From: Paragyromitra xinjiangensis
Lineage: Eukaryota; Ascomycota; Pezizomycetes; Pezizales; Discinaceae
Direction of reading: 5' to 3'
Length of the DNA: 64,000 nucleotides
NCBI GenBank assembly: GCA_038503065.1
Contig: JBCAMK010000015.1
Coordinates: 186,001 to 250,000, forward strand
Every line of letters begins with the position of its first letter. The stretch's first letter is position 1. A program made the position numbers and the translations under genes. Below the pieces are notes generated by a model. That model saw nothing but the letters and a program-made list of their open reading frames with translations, made no database searches and was not told the origin of the DNA. Shown in pieces: positions 12,911 through 24,800 of the stretch.

Positions 12911-15436
12911 TGAACACCCCTCATATGAATAAAGAAAGAAGACTTTCTGTTCCTGCGTGGATCCAGGAGAGAAGAGAAACCTGAACCTATGAGCAGCAGT
13001 TCTAATAATCCTGCATCCTATCACTGGGCCATCCAATCAATTATTCCCACAATACTCCACTTCCTCTCTTGTCTTCGTGTTCTTCATCTCGATGAACACG
13101 CACGTACGTTGTTGAACCTCCACGGGTTCACTGAGGTAAACGTTCTACAATTGCATAGGCAGCTCTATTCCTGCTCCTGATCATCGATAATCCCAAATCT
13201 ACAGTCAATCAATCACCACAGCATCATACTGTGCTCCTCCCTCCTCCTCCTACACTCCCCTAAGTTTCATGATCCATAGTACTGCACATCACACCCTCCT
13301 CCACACCCCCCCCATCGCCCCCATCATCACAGTCCATCACCACGCTCTTCATTACCATGTTCAGACGCGGGAAACCCAGAAGGGGTCCGCGCCCCTCATC
13401 CACAGTAAATCTACCCCCTGTCTCTTGGAACCAACCGAACCAACCACAACACGCATCTTTGCCGCAATGCAACGGTGCGAAAAGGCAAGACAAGAAGAAA
13501 ACAAAAGTAGAAAAGAAAAAAACGAAAAAAAACGAAAAAAACGCTTTGACCCCCAACAACCCGGGGAGTTTTTTACGCTCAGGAACAAGGTTGAAACGAA
13601 ACAGGGCATCACGTTTATCTTACCGGTCGCGAAAAAAAAAACAATTCCCGTTACACTATCTGCACGGAATTTGCGCTCCCAATCCCGTTGTAATGAAACT
13701 GTGGTTTTTCCCGAGACCCACAATCAATCTCTACTTACCCCCCCCGGAGCTTATCTGTGATCCCCCGACGTGCCCTGCTTCAGGTTGATTATTTGCCTTG
13801 TCGCGAATCTCCGACGTTATCTAATCTAATCTAATCTAAAGTAACTCTTAAATTGTACTGGCACCCGTACCGAGGCTGCTTTCTAGAATAGTACCGAAAA
13901 AGTGACTGAGCAAATTAAGCAATCTCAAGAGGATGTGGTTGGTTGGGGTAGGGTTTATACTGTGGATACCACCTCCAGCTTTGATAACCCGAGCGCGGGA
14001 ACGTCAGGGCCCTAGGCGCAATAGCTCCCGAAATTAGAATCTGCTTTGAACTCTTCGTGTAGGTTTCTGCTTGTTCATCAATTATCACTCGTTTTTATCA
14101 AAGTTTGTTGCGAGGGAGCAATCTCGGATGAATGGTAGAGACCGCTTGATTTCAGATAGACAACATCCAACCAATAGAAAGAACTCCGCCAAATAGCTTG
14201 ACCGGTCTCCCAAAACAGTTCTGCATAGCCCGAATATCCGCCAAATAAACAAGAGCCTATGAAACAGCTGAAACAGTGAGGCACATAGGGAAGCCTGTGA
14301 TAGGAAGCTGAACACTGCTAGTATTTCTAACACGCTGCCAAATGGTTCTACCGTAGTATTTCTCTTACACTACCTAGTAACCATCTGCACTAAACCAGCG
14401 CTATGCCAAGGGTATCATTTGCCGAGAAGATATGCCAGCCCTATTCTACGGTTCCTTCATAAGAGTTTTATGCCCTAGAAATGATGCTGGGTAGTGGATG
14501 CGGCTTAGATGATCTACCTCCTATGCTACGGAAGTTACCGCCCAAGCATCTATGCGTTCAAAGTAGTATCACGCGTCGTCACTCGGATACACCACGTGGT
14601 AAGGGCTGAGCTTCACCACCAACGATAAATTTTAGGAATCTCTCACTCTGGTCAATGTGTACTCAAGTTTCATCTATGGCATTATCGTTATTTATTTGGC
14701 TTGCCCTGGACATAGCTTCCTCGGCCATGAATTTAAAGGAAGTCTCTATAGAGAGAGCCAGTCATTACAGTGCTGGAGGTAAGATTTAGAATAATCAGAC
14801 CGTTCAAACATGAGGGGTCAGATGCTGAAATGTTGCTGATTGTATGGAAAAGTGCTAATCAGCTGTAGGTATTTCTCTTGGAATTGGGTTTCGCTCGCTT
14901 TCTGGGGTTTGGAGTTTGGCTACACTGTACTCTACTGGGGGGTTATTTCTGACGAAGGAAAGATATTCTAATTTTGCAACACCTTAGGGGTTTCTGTGGG
15001 TCAAAACCCTTGGATCGAATGGTATTATTGTTGAAAACTAATCGCAAAATTCTCCGGCGTAGGGAACAATAGCTTGCTGTTGGAGATGAAGCCTTACCAG
15101 ACTGTAATTTTGGCAGGACTCGTCTACAAAAGTTGTGGCATTTCTTCTAGGCGATGGTTTTCTGTTTTGGGGCTTCGTCAGAAATTCTAGGTACTCGAGG
15201 TTTTCGACATTAGAATGCATACTGAATGGTTGTTCACTGTCCTGTTGGTGGCCTTGCCTTGAGCACGCACGGATGTCCAAGAAGAACCGTATGCATGCAG
15301 ATCGATGCACGTACGGCTACGATTCTGGGGCAACATGACTGTCGCACAAAGCCTAAATTCAAATCTGCAGCGGGGTATATCTCTATCTGTTTCTTTTGTC
15401 TTTCTAACAAGTCGCAGAATCATCAATTTGCCAGCT
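12911..15436. other. Divergent intergenic region, about 2.5 kb
   Basis: This lies between the DOCK gene (leftward) and the CorA-like gene (rightward). It holds A-rich runs near 13500-13650 and four tandem TCTAA units at 13820-13839. Short open frames around 13269-13788 are rich in Lys, Pro and Ser and look like composition artefacts. No RNA gene was recognised. Confidence 0.5.
13820..13839. repeat. Four tandem copies of TCTAA
   Basis: Four perfect pentamer units, a short microsatellite in the spacer. No function is evident. Confidence 0.7.
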
Positions 15437-17116
15437 ATGGAAATACCCGCAGATACCCCCGACCAAAGTCAAGAGTCTACCGAAGTTCCAGAAGCCCTCC
15501 CAGAGCCGGGCCCTTATGAGAATTACATTCGGGGCCTTCTCCCGCATTGGCCGCACCTTCGCATCGTGACGGACTTCATGTCTGTGGATCTCAAAGATAC
15601 ACCTACTCCGTTCGCGAAGAGGATGTTTAAGACGGATGTTCGGGTTGTTGACATAGTCGGTGAAGCAAAGTATGAGACATATCGTGGCACTTATACGACT
15701 ACCTCTGAGAACTTCGTATTTGGTGACCTTGCACAATTTCAACAATTCTTAGAGAAACCCCGGAAAGGGGGATCAAGATGTGTCGACGGAAGACTCATTA
15801 TGGTAGAGGATCTTTCGGCAAAGCTTATAGAGACCTTGGGGAGTAAATTCAATATCGACCCTAACTTTTTTGCGCAACACTTGGGTGAATGGTCAAGACA
15901 TTATAAAGGCTTCTGCTCAAACACCTCTGAAAGAGCTGGATTCGTACCTTACCCACTCAACACTAACGTTCGGAGACAAAAGTTTCGCCATTTCACATTT
16001 CAGCGCGCGTATGAGTGGCAGGGGGAAGAATGGATTAAGAAGACCAACCTAGCAAACTCTAATTTGTGGCGGTCACATATTTCTAGGGGTATTAAGCCAG
16101 AGGTTTTTGTGAACGAGAGATTTTCAGTGTTTACTTCGAGTGATTATAGCTGGACGGGTGAGTGATCACAATCTTTGTTACGTTGGAGATTTGCATGGTT
16201 GAATTACATGTGCAGAGCTTATTTGTGAGTTTGGTCGCTTTCAGGGATCTATCTTTTTGATTCGTTGCCTCAGCTATTGAGTCCTCGGTTGTATGGTGGT
16301 ATGCTACCATTCTTGGCATATCCGTACCAGGCAGCGCCTACTTGGGGATCGAGTCAGAAGCTATTTCAACCTGATGATTCGATATTTCCGTTTCCGCTAG
16401 GGACCGGGCCACCAAGGTACTCGTATAAGTCTCTACGGGACGAGACTGCAGATTCTGTTGTCGGCATGGGAGAGAGTGAGTTGGTGGAAATTAGGCATCG
16501 TTCTAATGAGCTTAAACCCATAAAGCTGCCACTCCAGGTCATGTTCTCTTCCTGGAACCTCGTGGCCAACATACTCGATCGCAAGATAGAAGAGTTGGAG
16601 GAGATGGAGGAGCATGTAGCTGTTAGCGATAGGGGCAACGGGGGCGATTCAACATCAAATCTAGACTTACCCATTCGTTTCGTCACGCTCCGTAAACACG
16701 CTAGAAGATTCGCCGAAGACCTAGAACGCACACTATTCAATATAAAAAATCTTCCAGGGGGTACAAGGGCCATCGAGGCGGAACTTCAAGAAGACGCGGA
16801 GCAATTAATTTCGGAATTCACGAAAATGGCTACCAGAGGGAACTTCAGCACACCAAAAGTCCATGCTAAGAATTCTGTCAGAGCGGTGCCGGAGACTTTG
16901 GTACAGGAGGAGACTTTTGTGCGGGTAGAAATTGTGGAGCAGCTGGCGATGCTGGCGGGTGTTTTTTTGCTTGCACCGATAACCTTGATCGCTACGGTAC
17001 TCGGCATCTGGCCGTGGATGAAGTGCTGGATTTTTGTGGGGCTGAGTCTTCCGACTCTTATTTTGGCATATTTGCTTTCGAATGAATTCAAAGGATTGCA
17101 TTTACATTTGACGTAG
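15437..17116 (+). CDS. CorA-like two-TM membrane protein
   Basis: Two exons, 15437-16157 and 16245-17116 (intron 87 nt, donor GTGAGT, acceptor TTTCAG), give about 530 aa. The frame is open further upstream, but the ATG at 15437 (MEIPADTPDQSQ) starts a typical low-complexity N-terminus. The middle part has the DPNFFAQHLGEW stretch seen in fungal CorA-like proteins. A charged helical region (KIEELEEMEEHV) and another around LRKHARRFAEDLERTL follow. Two hydrophobic helices close to the C-terminus (LAGVFLLAPITLIATVLGI and FVGLSLPTLILAYLL) fit the CorA fold. The GMN selectivity motif of true magnesium channels is not visible after the first helix, so ion transport should not be assumed. Function unknown. 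Confidence 0.75.
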
Positions 17117-18184
17117 GTTCTCCTTAGGCCCTATTTTAAATAGAATGTACATCATACTTAAGGGTTACGAATCTAGATGGGATAGGATCGAGAATAAGCC
17201 CGTCGTTCGGCAGCTTCCACCCGTCACGTTATCTGGCAAGCGCGAGGAACCGGAAATTTCTCGATTCCCGGGTAACCACTTAGGCACATCAGAATAGTTC
17301 GTCTAGTTAGGTAATAATGGGAATAGCCGGTTGGTATCAGGATGATGTTGGTGTAGTAAACATCCTTAGCCTTTACGAATCTCCTTTCCAGTTTTGCGGT
17401 CCGTCTTATTCATCTCAAAATCAATTGGATTTGTCGAATTATGGCTAGTTACGGGCCCTATCAGTGTGTCTTGGTCACTTGGTATTCATTGGAGCGTCAT
17501 CGGTTTCTTGATGTGATGGCAGGGAAGAGAGGGTGGTGATTGCTTGTGTTCCTTGGAGTTGGGGCGTCGCTACTAAATAACATGCTAGTCTCGTATTTAG
17601 CTACTACATGTAGTTTTTTACTCTGTAGCGCGCTTGGGTAATGTAATGAGTTTACTGGCGTGCGTACGTCATGCACACAATATTATTTTGGGTAGAAAAG
17701 AACATCTTGTGCCCTAGTTGCTATAGCTTGACCTGGAACGTGGTGGGGTCTAATTTTTGACAACTCTGGTTAGCAATTTGGGTCATTGCGAATATCATCA
17801 AGGTGGTTTCCAAGGGTGGCTTTCAAAGGTGGATGAAGTCATTGCGCTGGTGACAGAAATTTGGGAAATAAGGTGTCCACGGACTGGATAAATACATACA
17901 TGTAATCATAATCCATCATAGTTCTTCATTCGGCTTATTAGACAGGTGTAGAATGGTCACAGCGTGGGGTTTTTACCATGCTTACCTTATTAAAGGTTTA
18001 TAGCACGTGGGGAAACTTTGAAGCTATTAACTTATATTTTGCGTCACCCTACTTATTAAAATCTACTTTTTCTCGGGTGTGCTAGGACACTTAGAGGCGT
18101 ACTAAACCAGCGTAAACTAGCACCTGGACGTGTTGTGGATGCCGACGATCGGAAGTAACATCAAAAAGTAAAAGAAATATAATA
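17117..18184. other. Intergenic region, about 1.1 kb
   Basis: This holds the 3' side of the CorA-like gene and the downstream flank of the tRNA. No coding exon was recognised. Confidence 0.5.
18163..18167 (-). terminator. Pol III terminator candidate of tRNA-Arg
   Basis: Read on the minus strand, a run of five T lies about 18 nt after the tRNA 3' end. A shorter run of four T lies closer, at 18170-18173. T runs of this kind end Pol III transcripts. Confidence 0.55.
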
Positions 18185-18256
18185 CGACCCCGATGGGACT
18201 CGAACCCACAATCTTTGCCACCGGAAAGCAACGCGTTACCATTACGCTACGAAGCC
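18185..18256 (-). tRNA. tRNA-Arg (anticodon CCG)
   Basis: The minus strand folds into a full cloverleaf. The acceptor stem is GGCTTCG with CGGGGTC (7 bp, including G-T pairs). The D arm is GCGTAATGGTAACGC. The anticodon stem is TTGCT/GGCAA around the loop TTCCGGT, with CCG at positions 34-36. The variable loop is AGATT, and the T arm is GTGGG TTCGAGT CCCAT. The body is 71 nt plus discriminator G, with no intron. The anticodon reads codon CGG (Arg). The internal B box GGTTCGAGTCC is intact, so the gene is probably active. Confidence 0.92.
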
Positions 18257-18958
18257 TGTTTGATTATTGAAACAAGTAAATATAAGTAACAAGATTTTGG
18301 AGTGGATGGAAATGATAGGTAGTGTTACCTAATGTCTTTGGATGACTAAGTATTGATGCAAAAGGTACATGTACTCAATAGAGTTTTGTTTACCGGGCTG
18401 GAGGTAAAATACCGTTCGTATCTATTCGACTCCGCTTGCTGATTCCAGTCGTGCGGTTGCCAAGTCGCCGTTTCTTTCGTAATCCAACCATTCAGGCTCT
18501 TAAGTACTAAGGGGAGAATACCTCGCTATTGCTGGTTATATACGGAAATATTCTAGATATTTTCTCTAAAATGGCATGATTGAGGAGGAGTATTTCTTTG
18601 ATTAATGCACTTTGTGGAGTGTGGAGATGATAGCAATAGTGGAGACTAAGTGGCTAAGAGCGGGGAATATTGCGGGGTAGATTTTCGACAGATTGGCAGA
18701 GAAGTCTTCCCTTCTCGTCGCGTTTGGTATCAATAAGTTTCCTAGAGGCCTTTCCCGGATATCTATTGGTAGCAACCAAGGGAGTTTGCGGAAAACGTCA
18801 AAATCATGTGCAATCACTCGCATGCACGAACCAGTGAATCAAACCTAACCCTCATGTTTGGAGTGGCAACCAGCATGACCTTTACCCAGCAACAGGCTGA
18901 ATCGGATAAAACAACAACATTCCATCTTCGCCACCTCGATAACTGATAGCTAAGCATC
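18257..18958. other. Intergenic region, about 0.7 kb
   Basis: Upstream flank of the tRNA and promoter side of the F-box gene. No further gene is seen. Confidence 0.5.
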
Positions 18959-21094
18959 ATGTCGGTCGTTCGTTTCGCGCTTCCAGCTGAAATCCTCGAT
19001 TGTATTTTTGCGGAGGTGTGTCACGTGTTCTGATATCAATTCGCTCCCGATATTTTTACTGATCCGGGGATTTTTAGGTGTTTCAGCAAGATCTCCTAGC
19101 ATGTTGCTTGGTTAATCGTTGGTTCAATAATCTGTGCACTCCATACCTCTATCGTATACTTTCTTTGAATCTCTTTCATGTGACTCGTTACAGCGGCGGC
19201 TTTGTATTGCCGAAGAACATACAACCTGAAGTTCCCAGCCCACGTGATCATGTTCTCTCATCGCTCGAGAAGATCCTTGCTGCCGAGACGCATAGAAAAG
19301 AACTCATTCTCTCTTCTGTGAGGAAGATCGAAGTATATGGGATAGATGGGTATAGCGATGAACATCAATGGCCAGTATTGTATCGAGAAATGGGACAGCT
19401 CTATCCATTAGAGGTGAATATTGGAGACTTGTTGCTCCAAGTTTTGGACTTTGCGCATGGTTTAAAAGAATTCCTGTATATACCCTGAACGCCCTAGGTA
19501 TTTATAATGCTGATAATTCGCCTTCGGTCCTGAAGTTGGGATCTTGACTTGACTCCTTCTACAGCTCTTTTGATGGGCCTGAAGGAACATCCATCCATCA
19601 TAGGCATCTTTTTCACAAATGTTTGTCTTGCCACTCAATACGAGAGGGGGTATGACTTGGATCTCCGCGACGAGGATGTCCCTGAGCATTGTCTCGAAGA
19701 ACGAGCGATCCGCAGGCGTGGAAGACAGCCGCATCATTTGCTCCCGTTCCAAGATCCTATCATCGATTTCACAGGATTTCGGAACCTTGTTGTCTTGGGG
19801 GTAAACCATATTGGGTCCTGGGAGCAGTGTAGAGCTTTGAACTCCGTTATCAAGGCATGCATTAAGACGCTGCGTTCCTTGAGTTTACTTCCCTGCGGAA
19901 TGTTTGGCGTTGAGAATATCCACGGCGAAGATGACCTCCTAGTCATGCTACTGAACATGTCTGGTACAGGCGAACTATTGAAGCTGAGAACACTAGAACT
20001 TGTCGGCTTTGAGCTCCGCAAGGAGGCGGGGAGACACATTGATTTTAGTGTTTTGGAGTCGCTCATGATCAACTCATACGAAGTGGGCAGGATCGAGGAC
20101 TTTTGGCATTTCTGGGTCAATAGAGAGGGTTCTGGCCTGCGTAATTTCCCTAATCTGAAGAGATTCCGCTTCATAGGGGGATACCCCGAGGAAGAGGCGG
20201 AGCCACCATTGGAAGGTCTCGTTAATTTGATCTCCCGTGTACCGAATGGGCTTCAAGTTCTCGAATTCAAGTACCAGGAATTCCGGGTCACGTCCGCTCG
20301 CGAACTGGAAATATGGAAAATCTTGCTAGATAATTTGCGTATAAGCTCGGCCAAAAACCTCAAAACCCTCGTCCTATTTGACGATGGTATATACCAACAT
20401 GAAAGAGAATCTGCCGATATCCGGGGCCTCCTTCTCAAGCAATTGGCCGATTACGCTTCGGAGTGGCAGAGCCTTGAGACCCTTCTTATTGAGCCAGCCG
20501 ACGGAGAATGGGTACGTGTGTGCACTTGAGTGCCTCCACAAGATACTGACAGGGTCTTCCTATTAATAGGATAACCTACTCGCCACTCTCTCGCAGCTCC
20601 CAAAGCTCACAGTGATCATCATGAAAGACCTCGGCCCACCTCCCTATCGGCCCCGTACACCGCACAGGAGGTCCGCCCGTACTCCCACCAATCGCCGTGG
20701 TCGCAGAGAACCCCTCGCTGGAGTCAACAAGACATACATGGCCCATAACATGACCAACGCCGAATATATCGCCAAGAAGGTTTTCCTCGACGCTAGTACC
20801 ACAAGGTATATCTGCATTGCAGTCGGCTATCTGCCCGGCAGAAGCTTCTATCGTTGTTCACCGGAAGCGGGGGTTGTGCAGATCTGTGAAGAGGAGTTTG
20901 TTGCAGCGACGGGGACGAGGGGACTTGTGAGGTGGGTTAGTCCTATGGTGGATTATCGCGCTTTGAGTGATCTGTTTAATAAAGATTTGCCGGCTTGGGG
21001 CCAGAGTGTGGAGGAGATGAAGGCTGGGGTTGGGGAAGTGGTGGGGCATAGTAATTGGCGGCCCGAAGCGTCAACTTGTTGTGGATCGTGGTGA
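18959..21094 (+). CDS. F-box protein with leucine-rich C-terminal region
   Basis: Four exons, 18959-19015, 19078-19475, 19536-20511 and 20570-21094, keep frame throughout and give about 651 aa. The short first exon supplies the start of the F-box (LPAEILDCIFAEV). Exon 2 continues it (QQDLLACCLVNRWFNNLCTPYLY), so the domain is complete only after splicing. The second intron uses donor GTATAT and acceptor CTGAAG, joining KEFL to WDLDLTPS. Later parts contain leucine-rich, LRR-like stretches (LRTLELVGFEL, FPNLKRFRFIG, LQVLEFKY). The C-terminus is Arg-rich, then variable. F-box proteins bind Skp1 and bring substrates to SCF ubiquitin ligases; the substrate here is unknown. Large lineage-specific F-box families are common in such fungi. 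Confidence 0.82.
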
Positions 21095-21809
21095 ACTTGC
21101 CCGGATATCTGGATCTCAAGAGGCATTAGGTTGGGGGGAGGAATGTGTAGTGGTGGGTAAGTGCCTTTGTGATTATGGTATATTTAGAAATGGTAGGTTT
21201 TTTTCCTTTGGTAGTGTCTGGGTTAGGGCTTTTGGCCTGTGCTCTGTTTTTCGTGCTCATTGTAGGAGGTATTGCTAATAGATATGATGGAGTGAATATC
21301 TTCTTTTTCTCCTTTGTATGTAGCTCATATAGGCCTACAGTCGGGTTCTCTACTTGATTATCCTTTTTTATTTCGGTGTGAGCGAGGTGAATATAGAAGT
21401 AGATAAGTGCTGCTGGCATATATCTTCTGCGTCCCGTCTTTGACTCGATAGTAGGAAGCGGTGTGTGGGAGGGTGAAGAAGCCCTTAATAGTACCTCTAG
21501 GTCCAAATTTCGCTCCATTTTATCCGTCTATTTGTGGGTGGTTCCCTGCCCCTTTGATCATATTTACAAGAGACTTGATATGCCGACCCCATCTCCAGTC
21601 TCGATATCTACATGTACCTATTAATATCCTATACGATCCATTTCCGGAATGGAAGATGTGCCTGCGAGTACATTGCCAATCTTAGATAGTGTTGGAAAGT
21701 TGGATCGCCAATGAATTTTTCTTTAGACTTGGTCGAAGAATCCCTAACTTTTTGTTCTACCATTTCTTGTTAGTTACCATTCAAATTTCTGGATGGTAGG
21801 TAGCTCACG
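21095..21809. other. Convergent intergenic region, about 0.7 kb
   Basis: This lies between the 3' ends of the F-box gene (+) and the ankyrin gene (-), so it should hold both terminators. No additional gene is seen. Confidence 0.5.
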
Positions 21810-24800
21810 TTATAAAGGAACTGAGTAAGGATCCGACACCGGTAGAACCAAGTTCAACCTCAAGGCGATACTATTCTCAACGGCTTCTTCCCGTGGACCT
21901 AGTGGGGCTTGTACTTCATCTGCAGCTATATTTGCTCTCATTCCATCTGCGGTACTTCCCAGGCCTCCTTCTGGGTCTATTCCCGAACCCTCCTCTCTAT
22001 CCATCGAAGCAATGGGCAACTCGAATGATAAAAGAGGGAATTCATCAATCGCCGGAGCTAGCTGGAAGGTAAGTTCCGCTTCCTGATTCTCAACTACTAT
22101 TGGGCCCGTATCCAGCTCAAAAATATTGGCCCACGGATCATCGTCTTCCAGCTCAGGGCGTGGACTAGTGGCGGCTGTGTGATCGTCTGGATTAGGAATA
22201 TTATCTGATGGAACAGAATTCAGGAAGTCTACAATATCGGTGAATCCTCGGGCGTGAGCTAATGAGACTGCGGACCATTGGTATATGTTCTTTTCGTGCA
22301 TTTGTGCCCCAGCCTCGATCAATAATTTGACTATGCCCAGGTGACCTGCTTGGACTGCAATTTGGAGCGCAGTCCAACCGTTTTGTGCGTGAGCATCGAC
22401 TTTGACCCCGAAAGAGAGTAATGTAGAAATGATGTTTTCTTTGCCTAATCTCGCTGCTAAATGCAAAGAAAATTCTTTTTCGGCTTCGTCCTTGATGCGA
22501 GCACCTATGATATCTAGGAGATTCAAGATCTCTTCGGATCCTTCGGTGACGGCAGTTCGTAATAAACTACGAATGGTGTCGTCGTCCATTTGTAATCCGT
22601 GGCCATGGAGAAGCTTTGAGATAGGAGTGTGTCTGAGTGTGATGCTCAGAGGGAGTAAATGACTAAATTGACCGCCGTTCACTAATATCGAACTAGTTTT
22701 GAGTAACAATTCAACAATTCGAACATTCCCTGACTCGACGGCAACTCGCAAGGGCACTTCTTGAAGTTTCGGTTCCATTTTCATGAAGGCCTGTTGAACT
22801 TGAGGAGACATTAAAAGGGTGAATAAATCGTAATCTCCCCCTGCAGCCCCAAGGCTGAGCGCCGAGTCATTGTTTTCGTCTGTTGAGAGTGGGTCGGCCT
22901 TTAAATCCAGAAGAGAGTTAATCCGGTCGATGTTGGCCTTACGTTTGATGGCAATACGGAGAAGGGAATTTTTCATCGGTTCAACGGAGGTTGATAATTC
23001 TTTGAACCTGAGGATTTTGAGAAGCTTGCGCTGGGGTATGTCCATTAACGGAATCATATTCGTTTTTCCCTTACACAAGAGATACTCTAATAAAACTTCG
23101 ACGATATCATCATTTCTAGATTTAGATGCTTCTTGTGCGCAAGCCCATTGTGGTGAAGCGCCAAGACGAAGCAATGCGGTCACAATATGGAAATGTCGAT
23201 AATTCGTGGCGATATATAGAATACTCCCTCCAGAGGAATCTACCGCATCGAGATTTGCTCCTTTCTCCTTGAGAGCTTGAACTACGGCTAGATTGCCACA
23301 TGCCGCAGCGTAGGCTAGAGGAGTGTGGCCATATTGGGTCATCTTGTCGACATCCGCGCCCATACGATGAAGATGGTGGATAGAAAATAGATTCCCGCTC
23401 CTTGCCGCAAAATGGAGGGGAGTTTCGCCGAAATTGTTTGTTGGATCGATAGTTCCTCGGTTTGCTGGATCAAGAAGTGTTTCTAGGATATCCTCAAAAC
23501 CATTGCTCGCAGCAACATGTTGGCACGTATTACCAGATTCGTAATGTCCACCCCAGTGTGCACCCCGCTCTAACAAAAGGTGAAATATCTCGTGATGACC
23601 GAGAGTTGCTGCCATAAATATCGGTGACCTCTTTTTTTTGTCTTCTTTGTTAATTTTTGCGCCATGTGAGTCTAAAAGGGTTTCAACTAGATGCCGTTCG
23701 CCCGAAATCACTGCCTGGCACAATGCTGTAACTCCCCTCTCGTCCTCAGAATCAACATTGAACGTGCGGGAAGCACAACGCATAGTAAACTCGCGGATAA
23801 TGGCTTGTTCGCAATTGTCACACTTGTCAGCGCCTGACAGCACCGCTGATGCCTGGGTGCCATATTCCATCTGAACGGCCAAGGCCAATGCGTCAGACAT
23901 ATTCTGCAGCAGAACCTCAGAAACGGCGTCATATCTATGATTTAAGGCAGATGATATAGCATCTGACAGCGACGCACGATCGTGACTTGTGGCAGCATCC
24001 TCCTCTTTCAATTTTGCCCATGTTTCGTGTAAGTACTCCTGTTCCTCGTTCCAGCGAGTTACTGTAGGGGATTCAATTAGGAAGGATTGAGATGTCGCAT
24101 AACGCGTGCTATCCTCGACTTGAGCCCACCCCCCAAACCTATTTCGATGTAGTCCAATAAGTTTCAAAAACCCTGTCTGGAAGAGCTCATTTTCGAGCAT
24201 GCTAATGTGGCGACTGTGCTTTTCGACCCATTCTAAGACTTTCCCGTACCATTTCCTCGCGTCCGAGAAGTCTTCGGGGATGTCTGACTCAGTTGTTTCT
24301 GCCATGAAGACCACAATCTTGCATGCTCGCAATAGGTCCCTGACAGCGGTCAGAGTCTTGCTGTGCTTCTCACCGAGAATCGACATGCAGGCCGCAGCGG
24401 TTTTGAAGTAAGCTTCGCCAGCGAGGGTATAACTGGTGAGATCTTTTCGACATCTGATACTTGTTCTTGCCGTTACGTGGCAAGTGAAATCAAGCCAAAA
24501 AAGCATCTCATCTACTTTTATACCCGTGGAACGACTCTTCGCAAACTGTAAAATATCCGGTTGAACCTCGAGAATCGAAGGAAGTTTCTCTGCGAGTGGG
24601 GGGACTATCGACATATAAGATTCTTCAAAATTGGCGAGGCAAAGGTGTCGTAGGATGTGGGCGAACTTATCTACTCCGGTATGTGAGACTCCAAAGGAAC
24701 CTACGTTCCTTCCGTTGCTTCTTCGGACTGTCATTTCTCCGGGTAAAGAGGTGATTAAACCGGAGGCGGATGACAAAAAAATAGAGAATATATGCTGCGC

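Noticed and set aside
12435..13036. Leu/Ser-rich minus-strand frames of 160 and 184 codons
   Set aside because: They are translations of the purine/pyrimidine low-complexity tract and contain only repeats of Leu, Ser and Phe.
13269..13788. Plus-strand frames of 163 and 143 codons rich in Lys and Pro
   Set aside because: Composition artefacts over A-runs; no domain, no supporting splice structure.
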